Source: Auriscalpium vulgare
Taxonomy: Eukaryota > Basidiomycota > Agaricomycetes > Russulales > Auriscalpiaceae
Reading direction: 5' to 3'
Assembly (NCBI GenBank): GCA_019915015.1
Contig: JAHBBC010000011.1
Coordinates: 682,001-746,000 of the forward strand
Length of the DNA: 64,000 nt
The notes beneath the pieces were generated by a model, which worked only from the letters and a program-made list of their open reading frames with translations, had not been told where the DNA came from and did no database searches. Both the position numbers and the translations under genes were made by a program. This document shows, piece after piece, positions 23,154 through 37,100 of this stretch; positions within the stretch are counted from its first letter, which is position 1, and each line of letters opens with the position of its first letter.

Positions 23154-24021
23154 TCAGTCTTTGAGGGCCTTGACTTCCTTCTCGACGACTTTCAGGCGCG
23201 TAGTGCGCTCCTGTTGCGTTTGCAGGGTCTGTAGAGCGCGAGCAGTGATCAGTGGCCAGCGCCAACACAACGCAAATAGCTAGACACGCCTGCTGCAAGC
23301 CTTCCGCCAGCGTTGCGAGCTTTGCATATGTGTCCTCAGCACCCGCAAGAGCCTCTTCTGATCTGGATTGAGGACGAGCATGCGTGCAGGACTGAAGTGC
23401 TTACTATCCAGGTCAGGCTCTTCCATGACCTCGTCCTCTGCGCCAACCTCCTCCGCCTCCTCCAGCTCCGCCACCCGCTGCGCTTCAAGCATCTGCTCAA
23501 GCAGCCCCGCCATCTCTGTTGGCTTCGTGCGCCGCTTAGCACCCAGCTCGCGATTCCATTGCAGGCGCTTGTTGCACAGCACCGTCCATGTCTCGCGATC
23601 CAGCTCTTCGTCCCATGGTTCGACTTCCGGGTCTACGAGTACTGGATTAACGCTTGCTCGGGGGACACAAGTCAGACGCAAACCATCTCGAGAATTGATG
23701 TCTTCGAAGTTCTGGCCATTGACACGTATGTTGAGATTCGCCTTCTCGAAAGTGGCGTCGATGAACTACGTCCGTTCCATAGTATGTTAGTCTGCCATGA
23801 CCACCAATTGGATGCTGCCGCACCTGCTGGATGTGAGGTGCAATCATCTCCTTCTGAGCAGCCAGCCCGCTCGTGGCTAGGTATTCATCGAAGAGCTTCG
23901 TCTGCACGGCCTCAGTGAAGTTGGCTTTCACCCGCTTCCAGTCCTGCATGGTATCCACAGATATTCGAGGGTATTCTCCTCGTGACGAGCCCACTGAGTC
24001 CATCGAGTCGATTGAATCCAT
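23154..24021 (-). CDS. Probable Mis14/Nsl1-like kinetochore (MIND complex) subunit
   Basis: Five exons: 24021-23824, 23765-23684, 23641-23405, 23357-23290, 23228-23154; phases agree, 219 residues. The start MDSIDSMDSVGSSRG leads to a helical protein: DWKRVKANFTEAVQTKLF, FIDATFEKANLNIRVNGQNF, EPWDEELDRETWTVLCNKRL, QWNRELGAKRRTKP, then a coiled coil ending KVVEKEVKALKD. The E-D-E-LDR--W-L---RL-W--E-A-KRR pattern is what I associate with fungal Mis14/Nsl1 (Pfam Mis14), part of the Mtw1/Mis12 complex linking CENP-C to Ndc80. Another small kinetochore protein such as Nnf1 remains possible. The last intron appears to use a GC donor. Confidence 0.6.
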
Positions 24022-24286
24022 CGAAAAGTAACCAAGAACAGGACGGCCTCAGTATAGCAATGTGGATGGTCGTGAAAGGACGCGACGTTGAGTTCAACAG
24101 GACGCGTCGTGGCAACGTGATCATCTGCCCGATCGATAGATATAACGATGTTCTTGAAGCTCAAGCTCAAGTACTGAACCTCATTCATTACTGTAGGATG
24201 CAAGAAACAGTTGCGACGCGAGAGAAGCGTGTTGGTAATCGTACAGTAGACTGGTAGTACATCCGAAGAAAAGCAAATCGTCTGGC

Positions 24287-25323
24287 TCATACCGCAGCCT
24301 GCGCCTTGGGCTTCTTCACAAGCTTGATCCCTAGTGACTTGGACGGAGCCACTTTCTTCTTCTTCGGTGCCTGGAAAGACGCTGTGGTTGCGGACACCAG
24401 CGCTTGCGTCGTCTCCGGCAGCAGGCTCTTCACGTCAGGCTCGAGCGCATCCGCCTTTCGCTTGACAGTGACGACAGCCGGTGCCGGCGACACCTCGCCG
24501 TCCGGGCTACTCGACGATCCGCTCGACGACCCCGGGACGTTGATCTTGGAGAAGACCTCCCGCACGAGCCGCTCATCTTCTTCCTCCTCTAGCCGCTTCT
24601 GCACGTCCTCCTCGGTCGGGACCTCCTCCACGTGCAGTTTCTCCAGCAGGTCCGGCGCAAGGCCCACGCGCTCGTTCCGTGCATTCCGTGCGCGGATGTC
24701 TTGCAGCGCATCGAGGACGTCCATCTCACGCTTGGAGTCGGTCGTCCGGTTCTCCAGCGCTTTCATGGGGTTGTTCTCCTCCGCCTCCATCTTTGCTAGC
24801 CGGTCCTCCTCCTCGACCGCCTTCTCTTCTCGCCATGGCTCAAAATTTCGAGACGCACCATGCTCTGCGAGGTAGTCGGTATTCTTGGGGTCGGTCTTGA
24901 ATGTGATCTCGGCGGAGCATAGTGTGCTGAAAGTAATGTTAGACGCAAGCAGCAAACAAGAGCTACTTTGAGAGCGCACCATTTGATGTAGAAACGGAAG
25001 ATCTTGATGCCATAGTAATCCTCTCCGTCCACCGTCTCCTTTCGCGCGTTGAACTTCTTCCCTTTATAGATGTACTCGCCGCATGTGTTACATCGCCTGT
25101 CAAACAGCGTAAGCAGGCAACAGATACAATCAGATAACTGCAACTCACATAGAGAAGGGGGCCATCAGACGTACGACCTGCTGCGAGTTCTTGGGCACTT
25201 TCCGACGAGGAATCAATGACGGGTCGAAGTCGGGCGGGAAGTACTTGTTGAGGACTAGCAGACGCAAATGTTAGCACAGAAGAGCGCCAGTATCACAAGT
25301 GATTTACCTTTGCGCTCAGACAT
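24287..25323 (-). CDS. YJU2: YJU2/CWC16 (CCDC94-type) splicing factor
   Basis: Four exons: 25323-25308, 25254-25149, 25096-24980, 24926-24287; phases agree, 292 residues. The N-terminus [20 protein letters not shown] and the zinc-binding pairs [19 protein letters not shown] and [20 protein letters not shown] are diagnostic of CWC16 proteins. [14 protein letters not shown] text and a long charged helix ([20 protein letters not shown]) and basic tail ([20 protein letters not shown]) follow. YJU2 joins the Prp19-related spliceosome and promotes the first catalytic step. It is head-to-head with DDX41 across 162 bp. Confidence 0.95.
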
Positions 25324-25485
25324 GGTTGACTAGTTGCAGCAGAAGTGATTAGAGGATGTACGGGTGGTCGTGGTCGTTTGCAAAGTGCAGCCCTCGAGTC
25401 ACGTTCACTAGGACTAGGTAACGCGTGACAAAGACTCAGCGGGACATCCGGACCGCCAACCCGCGCGACTTCACCTCAAACGACG
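25324..25485. promoter_or_regulatory. Bidirectional promoter YJU2 / DDX41
   Basis: Only 162 bp separate the two divergent start codons. It must hold both core promoters and leaders. Confidence 0.7.
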
Positions 25486-27817
<2,332 letters not shown>

Positions 27818-28077
27818 TGGCTTTCTCACGTTGGATCACGTTATACTGTACGTTTGTAACATTCTGCTATGTATCGGTTTCCTGCAACCACCGTTCTTTG
27901 CCTTTTTTCAAACTCCGTGCCGATGGTATCAACACCGTTCGATGGTGATTGTGGTTTGCGTGTGCATTCTCGGAGGCCACTATGCTCCGCGCACTTCGCG
28001 CCCCACCCAAAGTCCGACCACCGACCGCCTCACTCACATAAATGCACATAAAGACCGCGACCATCCCTCCCTCTAAC

Positions 28078-29360
28078 ATGCAGAATATGGCCTCCGTAAA
28101 GCCCCTCGCAACCTTTTTCTTCTCGCACGGCTCGCCACGCACGCTCGTGGACGAGACCGACACCACTGCCTTCGCGCAGAAGATCGGCGAGTATGCCCGC
28201 CGTGAAGGCGTACAGGGTGTCGTTTGGATGGGTACGTCAGATTTATTCTGGCCCGTTGCCAGAGTAGGTTGTTGAGGCACAAATTGGTCATAGCGGCCCA
28301 CTGGGAGACTCATGAGGATACGATTGAGAGTACGTCCTGCGTTTGGCCAGCTCCCGCGTAGCTCATCGGTGTCAAGTTTCATCCAGCCCAAATCCCGGAA
28401 AGGACATCGTTTCCTTTGTGCCTCCTGAGATGCTTAGTGAGTGATATAGTATCACGGTGTCCGATCCCATTGATGAAAGCGTCCGTAGAGTGGTACGAGG
28501 AGTACAAGATCAACTCCAGCCCTGCACTCGCGCAGCGATGCTACGACAAGCTCAAGGATGCCGGCTTCAACGTATCTTTGAACGACCAGGTAAATTTAAC
28601 GGGAGTGGGTATTCGAGCAATCTTGACAAGGGCTTTCCACTCCTAGGCAATCTGGCACCAGGACGTGATGATTCCTATTCGCTGGTAGGCCAAGCCCACG
28701 CTCGAGTTGAGCTATCACTCATGCATTTGACCTCTAGGATGTACCCAGACTACCACGAGAGCCCACCGATGACGATCATGTCCGTAAACGGCCGCTTCGA
28801 CCCCTGGTTCCACCTCAAGATCGGCATGGCGCTGCGCGCGCTCCGCCACGACAAGATCCTGCTTATCGGGACAGGCGGCGGCGTGCATAACCTCTACTCT
28901 GTCTCTTGGCACCGCATGCTGCTCTACCAGGACACGCTGACGCGCACGAAGCCCCTCGACCTCAACCTCGATGGCTTCGGCAACTCGATGAAGGAGTGCG
29001 TCGTGAAGAATTCTGGCCCGCAATTGGGCCGGTCGCTGGCACGGCTGCTCGCGCACCCGCACTTCCTCCAAAGCAACCCGTACGCACATGGAGTCGTTCT
29101 GCTACTGTCATATTGACGGTCGCTGGTGTAGAACTCCTGAGCATTTCCTGCCGATGGTCTACGCCGCGGGAGGCTGCAGCACGTGGGACGACGACAAGGA
29201 GGAATACACGAACATCTTCGGCGGAGAGAACTGGGAGATGGACACGCAGCTGAATGTCAATTTCGCCTTCGGTCTGCAGAAAGAGGACAAGATATTCAGC
29301 GCGCTCCAGCAGCAGGAACGCAACCTCCCCGTTTCGCGTCTCGTCGAGTCTGCGCATTGA
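28078..29360 (+). CDS. LigB/DODA-type extradiol ring-cleavage dioxygenase
   Basis: Seven exons: 28078-28231, 28294-28329, 28377-28436, 28480-28589, 28647-28684, 28738-29079, 29132-29360; phases agree, 322 residues. Class III extradiol (LigB, DOPA 4,5-dioxygenase-like) features: FFFSHGSPRTLVD, AAHWETHEDT, IWHQDVMIPIRWMYPD, MSVNGRFDPWFHLKIG, LLIGTGGGVHNLY, VKNSGPQLGR and PTPEHFLPMVYAAGG. The His residues of the first two motifs and of the HN motif are candidate Fe/Zn ligands. Family members cleave catechols, e.g. in betalain pigments or aromatic degradation. The substrate here is unknown. An in-frame ATG at 28042 would add 12 residues. Exon 3 could alternatively start at 28362, but that intron would be only 32 bp. 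Confidence 0.9.
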
Positions 29361-29670
29361 GATACTGGATCACGACTTATCATGTAACATACTTCTGATG
29401 TGTTCCTCGCAGTTGCGATATACTTAGATGGACCGCGTTGTAGACTCCTTGTAACCTCTTGTAACCTTTTGACGCGCTTATCCGTTCTCGTATTCCGGGA
29501 ACGCATGATTCTGGCGCAAAATTGGACAGTATATTGAAGAACATCTATCTGAAAAATGCCGCAAGGGCGAATTGAGGGCCTACCCCATAAACCTCTGGTA
29601 ATTTCGTAGCCTACGACAAGGTCTATATAAGCTACCTACATATTTCCCCCTCCCCCACTGCCTGCCCTTC

Positions 29671-30240
29671 ACACCCCACCAACCCCTCGTACCCGCCCTC
29701 CGGCCACCCTCCCCCCCGTCCCTCCCTCAGCCCTCCCCCGCATGTCCCTGGACCGACGTTCTGAATCAGTACCGATTCTGCGACTGGATGATGACGACAC
29801 TTATCTTTCTTCAGACCTAGCACCAACCCCTCATACCCGCCCTCCACCTCCCCTCGCCCTTCGCCGTCGCCCTCTAGTCAACCCCACCAACCCCTCGTAC
29901 CCTCCCTCCGCCACTCCCTCCACCCCGTCCCTCCCTCAACCTTCCCCCGCGTGGCCCTAGACCGACGTCCTAAATCAGTACCGGTTCTGCGACTGGATGA
30001 CGACGACACTCATCTTTCTTCAGACCTTGCACCAACCTCGTACCCGCCCTCCACCTCCCCGCGCCCTTCGCCGTCGTCTAATCAACCCCACCAACCCCTC
30101 GTACCCTCCCTCCGCCACCCTGCCCACCCCCGTCCCTTCCCCGCACGGCCCTAGACCGCCGTTAGACCGCCGTTCTAAATCAGTACTGATTCTGTAAGTC
30201 GAAAATATGACGACACTCATCTGTCTTAAGACTTAGCACT
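29671..30240. repeat. Three-copy tandem repeat, unit about 205-208 bp, with palindromic core
   Basis: Copies begin near 29672, 29880 and 30084 at the shared word AACCCCACCAACCCCTCGTACC. Each holds a pyrimidine-rich half and a conserved core (GACCGACGTTCTGAATCAG type at 29751, 29960 and about 30165), followed in the first two by CGACTGGATGAYGACGACAC. The core contains AATCAGTACCGATT; in copy 3 it is a perfect 14-bp palindrome (30178-30191). Copy 3 also has an internal 11-bp duplication (about 30154-30176) and is truncated. ORFs crossing it are low-complexity Pro/Ser and not credible genes. Confidence 0.9.
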
Positions 30241-31729
30241 CACGTCACTGATCTAGAACTGTCGTATCGATCATCAGTCTGGGACCAAGAGACCAAGCCC
30301 AAGGTCGCCCGGCCCAGCAATCCGGAAAGCCGCCCGAGACCGTTGCCGATTCTCAGACGCCATTCCGAGACCGCCAAAGACGAACGAGCTCAGCGCCAGG
30401 CCCTGGTCAACCTAAGCACAGACACTCTGAGCTCGAGTCAAGCGAAGGAGCTAGGGGCGACGACGGCGTCAGAGAGGCGCACACCGAAAGCAAAGAGAGG
30501 TAGCTCACCAAAGCGAAGAGTTGACTTGAGCGGTGTCGCCGCCGAGCGAAACCTTAGCAGCTAAGTGACACCGCCGTAGACGAGAGCACCGAGCACCTAA
30601 GCCGAGGTCGACATTGGTACCTGCCAGTCCTGCTCGAGTTCACCGGTTTCACCCTGGCGGAGAAGATGTATAACGGGTATGCACGTCGACGGCGACGAGG
30701 CAACTCACCAAGGCTGAGGCTGACAGCCACCGCCGACGGCGCGACATGTACGAGAGCAAGGTAGAGGACCACAGTGTAGGCGAGGACAGACAACAGGCAA
30801 GAGTAGGAGGGAGGGCGTGCGGGCGGGGGAGAGGGGAGAGGGGAGAGGGAGGGGGAAGATGGGGGGAGAGGGAGAGCCGATGGGGGACAAAGTGGGCGAC
30901 GGCGCCGAATATTTATACCTTTCAGGGTGGGGGCACAAACACAACCACATTTGCACGCCAGCAGTTGGTTGGAGGCTGACGGTGGGCCTGCCGGGACGTT
31001 TGAATTTAGGCCGAGTCCATACTAGTGCAGGCATTCGTCAAGAGATCGGCGGAGCCCAATGCGCCGACAGCCCTCGCAACTGACCGCCGCCCCCACCTTT
31101 AGGCCGTGAGGTCATTCAGTCCCGAGCAAGACCAGCTCGTTCAGTTCCAAGAGTTTAGGCGCAAGACATCACAGTGCAGAGGCTGTAAGCCCAACGGCGG
31201 GCTAGTTCTGTACAAGGCTTGAATGCTTCGCGGAGCGATCATTAACCAAGTGCAGCGAAACGCCGATCGTCTAGCACATGCAAGCAACCAAGATCAGCGG
31301 AGCGCCGGTGGTATGGTCCAGTAGTGCATGTAACAGCCAGAAGTAGCGCAACCACCGATCATGTAGCACTGAGCATCGACAGAGAGCGAGTAAGCACCGG
31401 CGTGACCGGTTGTAACGCCACGACGAAACCAGGCAGGATCAAAACGAGATTCCATACTCATAGGAAGTTCACTAGGAAGTAAGGGTGCGGCCAAGGTTCT
31501 TCAATTACTACTTGTCGAGCTCAAGTTGAAGTTGAGGAAGTCGGGCTCGTCGAGTCGTCCGACCAAAGGGCTCCGTCCACGTGACGTAGACGCGTTTCAA
31601 ATTGCGCACGGTGGCACGGCCCCAAGGGAAGTTGTGCAGGTACTACATCATGTGCATGATCTATCGAATGCGCAGCAGGCTACCTTGTCTTCAGTTGGAT
31701 CCTCTACGCAGCCCAACAGCGCACCAGAC
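30241..31729. other. Non-coding, possibly transposon-derived DNA
   Basis: About 1.5 kb without a convincing ORF. It contains a purine-rich tract of GGGGAGAGGG type at about 30808-30890 followed by a TATA-like AATATTTATA at about 30909. Short duplicated words are scattered through it. It looks like decayed mobile-element DNA, for example an LTR remnant, but I found no terminal repeats, target-site duplication or gag/pol peptide, so that is only an inference. The last part is the promoter of the downstream hydrolase. Confidence 0.4.
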
Positions 31730-33740
31730 ATGTTCACCTCGCTCTGGCCTCTCGTCTTCACCCTCGCATTTTTACCCAGCGCGTTTGCGACACCCTCACA
31801 CCAGCATCCCTTCCTCTCCTCAGGGCCGGGCGCCGACAAGATCTTCACCCCAGACCTCGTCAAGTTTGTGCAATCGTTGGTCGACGAGCATAAGGTTCCT
31901 GGCTTGACGATAGGTATTGTCAAGCCCGATGGCGGGACAGAGTATGAGGCTTGGGGGAGGAAGACGGAAGACGGCGATGCAATGACCGCCGACGTGAGTC
32001 TCCTCTCGTGTCTGGGATCCAGCTAGACGCCGACGTCTCGCAGACCCTGGTCGACATAGGCTCTTGCTCCAAGGCCTTCTTGACCGCTGCCTTCGGCATC
32101 CTTATCGACGATTACGCCCATGGTCGCAACACTACCCCATTACCTGTTGGTGTAAACAAGCTGGACTGGGATGCGAAGGTGAAGAGCATACTCCCCGATG
32201 ACTGGAAGCTGGCAGATCCATGGGCGACTGATCTCGCGGATTTTGTCGACATCTTCTCTCACGTATCGGGTCTGCCAAGGTACTATCCCTAGTGCCGCTC
32301 ATACCACATTTAATTGAAGACCGCGCCTCAGGCATGACTTTGCGTACAAGGCGACAGACACACCCCTCGACGCAACACGCAGACTTCAACACCTGCGACC
32401 GGCTTTCGAGCTGCGTCAGACGTGGTCATACAACAACATGGTGCGTTGGACATCGCCAACATAGTTTATCGCAAATGCCCAACAGATGCCAGATGTTCAT
32501 GGTCGGAGCACACATCATCTCCACCTACACAGGCTCCTTCACACAATTTGTCGAGGACAGGATCTTCAAGCCGCTGAACATGACCTCGACAACGTACTCC
32601 ACGACCAATGCTTTTAAGTCCGGCAAAGCTACACAATCCTGGACAGAAGACGGACGTCGCATTCCTTGGTGGTTCACAAAAGACAACACCGCGGACTTGT
32701 CAGCCGGTGCGGGTGGCATCATATCGAGCGTAGAGGACATGGTATGTCGTACTCCACGCCGTCGTACCCTGCCTGTTGACAATGTTATTTTAGACAAAGT
32801 GGATTGGAATGCTGTTGAACTCCGGTGTCGACCCCACGACGAACGCAACCGTGATCCCTCAGTCTGCGCTTGACAAGGTCACCACCGTCAACGCCATTGT
32901 TAAGGGTACCGCCTCTCCGCCCGATCTCGGCATAAGCGGATACGGCCTTGGCTGGTTGCGAACTACATACGCTGGACACGATGTGCGTGCTCCGCATGCC
33001 CAGCCCACACTGAGCTCATCTTACTCGCTGCACAGATCATCTCGCACAACGGCGGCCTTCCTGGCGCCAGCGCATACGTGCTCTGGGCACCTTCCGACAA
33101 AGTGGGCGTCGTTGCGCTGGCCAATGCAGATGGTAAATATCTCGCAGAACAATCCGCTGGCCTCGCTATTTTGCGGAAACTGGTGGGCCTCCCAGCAGCG
33201 GTACTACCCTTCAACGTCAATACAAAACACAACGCTCGGCGCCCGCTCACTGCGCCCACTGATTGCGGCATCATGTCAGATCTCCCGCCGTACGACTACA
33301 CAGGAGTGTATCACGACGAGGGCTATGGCGCCGTGGTCATCTGTAACGCATCCAGTACCTCGCATCATTGCAGCCATGTCCTTTCCGCCTTCGAATCTAT
33401 CGGCGCCGTCGACTCTTCGCCGGGGCGCCCGGCCCAGCTGTTCGCTGCGTTCCCGGCCGTCTGGGCATCACACATCCGCTTAACGCACGTCCAGGACACG
33501 CGGTTCGTCTTGGAGGCGACGTACATCTTCCCGGAGGGGTATGGCCGCAACACCACGCCGTTCGGGACGATTCTGGGAGATCCAGGCGAGACGGGGTTCT
33601 TCACATTTGTTGTTGAGAACGATACTGTCGTTGGCATGGGGCTCAGCGGTACGGTAGATGTCCCGACGAAGAGAGAGAAGGAAGGCGGCACGGTGCAGCA
33701 TACCTCTGATGCGTGGTTGGAGAAGTTGCCCAGTGAGTGA
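31730..33740 (+). CDS. Secreted serine beta-lactamase-like hydrolase
   Basis: Six exons: 31730-31993, 32044-32279, 32332-32440, 32493-32741, 32794-32982, 33036-33740; phases agree, 583 residues. The start ATG at 31730 gives a signal peptide (LWPLVFTLAFLPSAFA). Class C beta-lactamase/PBP fold motifs are present in order: SCSK in VDIGSCSKAF (nucleophile Ser and Lys), YNN in WSYNNM, and HNGG in IISHNGGLPG. A C-terminal beta-rich domain (TGVYHDEGYGAVVICN onward) follows. Several NxT/S sequons fit secretion. Fungal members are esterases, amidases or lactamases of unknown substrate; no antibiotic-resistance role should be assumed. It adjoins the repeat island. Confidence 0.92.
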
Positions 33741-34136
33741 AGATGTGCTCCGAACCGCGCAATCACCATCACTGACCAGTCACTTGTCACTCTAGCTGCT
33801 GCAAATTAGTCTTATGGGATCTCCTCTCATACTCCGTTCTAGTTCCGAGACGCCAAAGGAAGACAAACAATTACGCGCTGACGCTCGGATAGTCACAGAG
33901 AGAAACCATCTATGCAGAAAGTGGGTACAAATTAAAATGCGTATTACAGATGAAATGTAGCAATGTAACATATACAGTAAGACGTAAGACATCACTTCTT
34001 ATACTCGTATTTTTCATGCATAGTCGCAGCATGAAAGCGGCTTGAGCCGAACGTGGTCGTTGGCGGCCTGGGAAGCCAACAGCAGCCTTGTTTTAGCAGA
34101 GAACTCATGCAGTTGATCTGCTTGACGAGCAGGGAC
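33741..34136. other. Convergent intergenic gap, nothing recognised
   Basis: Holds the 3' ends of the hydrolase and RecQ genes. AT-rich around 33930-34020. No ORF, RNA gene or repeat seen. Confidence 0.6.
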
Positions 34137-37100
34137 TCACGGCTGGGGTTTTGTCTTCATGAAATACTTGGTGGTGACACCCAGGAATTTGCGACCATAG
34201 CTCCTGTACTTCTCATCGCTGTCGTCCGCGTCGGGGCTCATGCCCAGAGCATTCTTGAAGCTCTGTGCGTCTGCAGACGCTGTCAGCCCCCGCCCCCGCA
34301 ATTGCCAGTAGACTTGCCGACGACATACCTGCTGGTAACATGACGCTCAACAGCTGCAAAGTTTCGTCTGCGAGCACTTCCTGATCGTCCGTTATGGCGC
34401 TGTCGATCTCTCGCTCCTGTCCATCCACACCCAGTGAGTTGACTAGGATCATACGGCATGAACCGACGTACCGCACGCCGCCCGGCGAGCAGCTCCTTGT
34501 AGCATTGGGCATTCAGGTCTTCCTCCGTCTCTGTCTGCGACCCATCCATCGTCAGATCGACGACACTGTCCCTGTCTTCGAGCAAAGGAGGTGCTGCCTT
34601 GAAGCGGGACGGCCCAGCTTCGGCTCGAGATGGTTGCACGCTTGAGGGTTCCTCGTCTGGAAAGCTCAGATCGTCCGCATAAAGCGATACCGCCTCTTCG
34701 ATGGGATCGTCGGCGAGATCCTGCCGTGGCCCTCTCCGCCTGGACCGGGGAGCTCGGGACGACGTCGGAGCCTTGCTGTCAGGCTTACCGGATTGCTTGC
34801 CAGCGACTCTCAATAGGACAGGTGATCGCTCTCTCAGGAATGCTCGTGCTCCAGGTCCAGGCTACAGACCAGCACGTCAGACAACTTAAGATTCCAGACT
34901 CGAGAAGAAACTTACCTTCATATACGAACTGCTATACTTCGTGCGTGGTTGTTGCACCAAGTAGGACTCGACGACATTCCTGGATATCAACTCGTCGTAG
35001 ATGCGGTCGACAATTTGTTGCTCCACCTGCTTCCCTGAGCCATAACCGTCAACATCTACCAGTCCTTTGTCTCGGACTGACTTGGCGTTCGACCCTCGGA
35101 AGCCCAGGATAAAGTTTGACTTTGAAACTAGCTTGCAGCCACTACGCTCGACGTTGACTGCAAAATTGACAAGACTGAGAGCAATGTCAGTGAAGTCCTG
35201 CGTGCTCGTCGTGTCATCCTTGTGCGACAGACAGTTATCGCAGGTAGCTTGACAGTCCTCTCTCTCGAAATTTTCGCCGTACTTGCGCAGCAAGAGCAAA
35301 CGACGGCAGTCGACCTGGTTGTGACAATATTCGAACATCTCGGTGATATCCTCCTTTTGTTTGGCTTTCTGCTCTTCGTCGAGATCTTCGTCCTTGTCGA
35401 TGAAAGAGGTGAACTTCTTCTTCTCCGCCCAGTTCCAATCTGAGAGTCGCTGACCTTTCAGCGACCTGTCCGAGCGGAAAGAAGATGGCTTACAAAGGAC
35501 GCAGTCGGCAACCTTCCCGTCTCGACCTGCGCGCCCGGTTTCTTGAAGATAGCTGCCACATGCTCAGTTCTCTCCGACAGGCTTTATATAGGTTTCACCT
35601 ACCCAGCGATACTCATCGGCACGTCGTGGTGAATGACGAAGCGCACTGTGCCAAGGCTATACTCAACATTGCAGCATCGTCAAATTACATGGACTCACCG
35701 TCAGGTTTGTCGACGCCCATCCCAAACGCAATCTGGCGTTCACAAGTTGTTCAGTCGGTCGGTCAGCTTTGGGCCCAGCACATCGAGCGAAACGGGCAGC
35801 TTACCGTGGCCACGATGATCTTGCAATCTCCCCGTCGCCACGCGTCTACGAGACTCTTCTGCTCCTCTTTGTCGACTTGGGCGTGATAGTGCCGAGCTGA
35901 CAGTCCGTTTCGACTCATCTCCTCGGCGACCTTCTCACAGCTCTTGCGCGACAAGCAGTAGACGATGCCTACGTCCTGTGGGTGCTTTTCCCGTATATAC
36001 GCTATGATGAGCGGGACGATGCCCTTAGGCTTGGGAAGAATCGTATAACGCAGATTCGGCCGGTTCGCGGATTGTGAGAAGACCTTCGGCTCGTGCAAAT
36101 TCAGAATCCCCATGATCTCCTGTTGGACCTGCGGCGTCGCGGTCGCAGTTACGGCCATGATAGGGATTTCAGGGTACTCTGTTCGAAGATCGCGAAGACC
36201 TTTAAACTGAGCAAAATGTCAGGAACAAGTAAATATATCGTGGGTGTGGATGAGAGCACATACGCCCTCTGAGCGGAATGTCTTGCCCCACGTGCTGAGG
36301 AGATGGGCCTCGTCGACCGCGAACCGAGCAAGCACTTTCCTCCTGTAGAGCTCCGTGATCAACGACTTCGCGCCATCGCCCGTACTCCATTTCTCGGGTG
36401 TGATATAGATGAGATTGGGGTACCACCTTTGGTCGAATATGCGCTGTTTCACAACTTGTGTTGTCTCCGGCGAAAACTCAACGACATCGACATTCAGACC
36501 CCGCAATTTCGTGACCTGGTCCTCCATAAGAGCACGAAGGGGGACAATCACGATCGTGACGCCCTTGGTCTTGCCACCCTGACATAGAGCTGGCAGCTGG
36601 AAGCAGAGACTCTTGCCGCCGCCAGTCGGGAAGTAGCACACCACGTCATGGCCTTCCAGGTAGGAGATGATGGCCCCCAGCTGATGGTCATGGAATGACG
36701 GAAGTTTGAAAACCTTCTTGAGGATATCAAAGGCCTCTGCATAGTACCGGCTCTTCGCATAGACCGAAGCATTCGAAGAGGATGCAGTTGCCGCGCTGAC
36801 AACAGCCTGCGGGGTCTCGACTATCTCGATATCGTCGTCATCATCGGCTTCATCATCGGCTTTTGGGTCGTCAAACATGGCCCACATTTCGTCTTCGCTC
36901 ATTGACGCAGGCGTGTCGTCTATGAAAGTCGCCTCGTCTGCGGCAGAAAACGCCGGGCGCTGCTTTTGTGGCGGAGGCAGTGGTGGCTTTATATACTCGA
37001 CAGACGGGGTAGCAGCGGGCTGGGGAGCGGGAGGGGCAGGTGTAAGAGCAGCGCGATTTGGAATAAGTTTCGAAGATGGACCTGGATCGTGTCGGGCTGA

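Noticed and set aside
29742..30197. Proline-rich ORFs within the tandem repeat
   Set aside because: They repeat with the DNA unit, lie in different frames in each copy and encode only low-complexity sequence.
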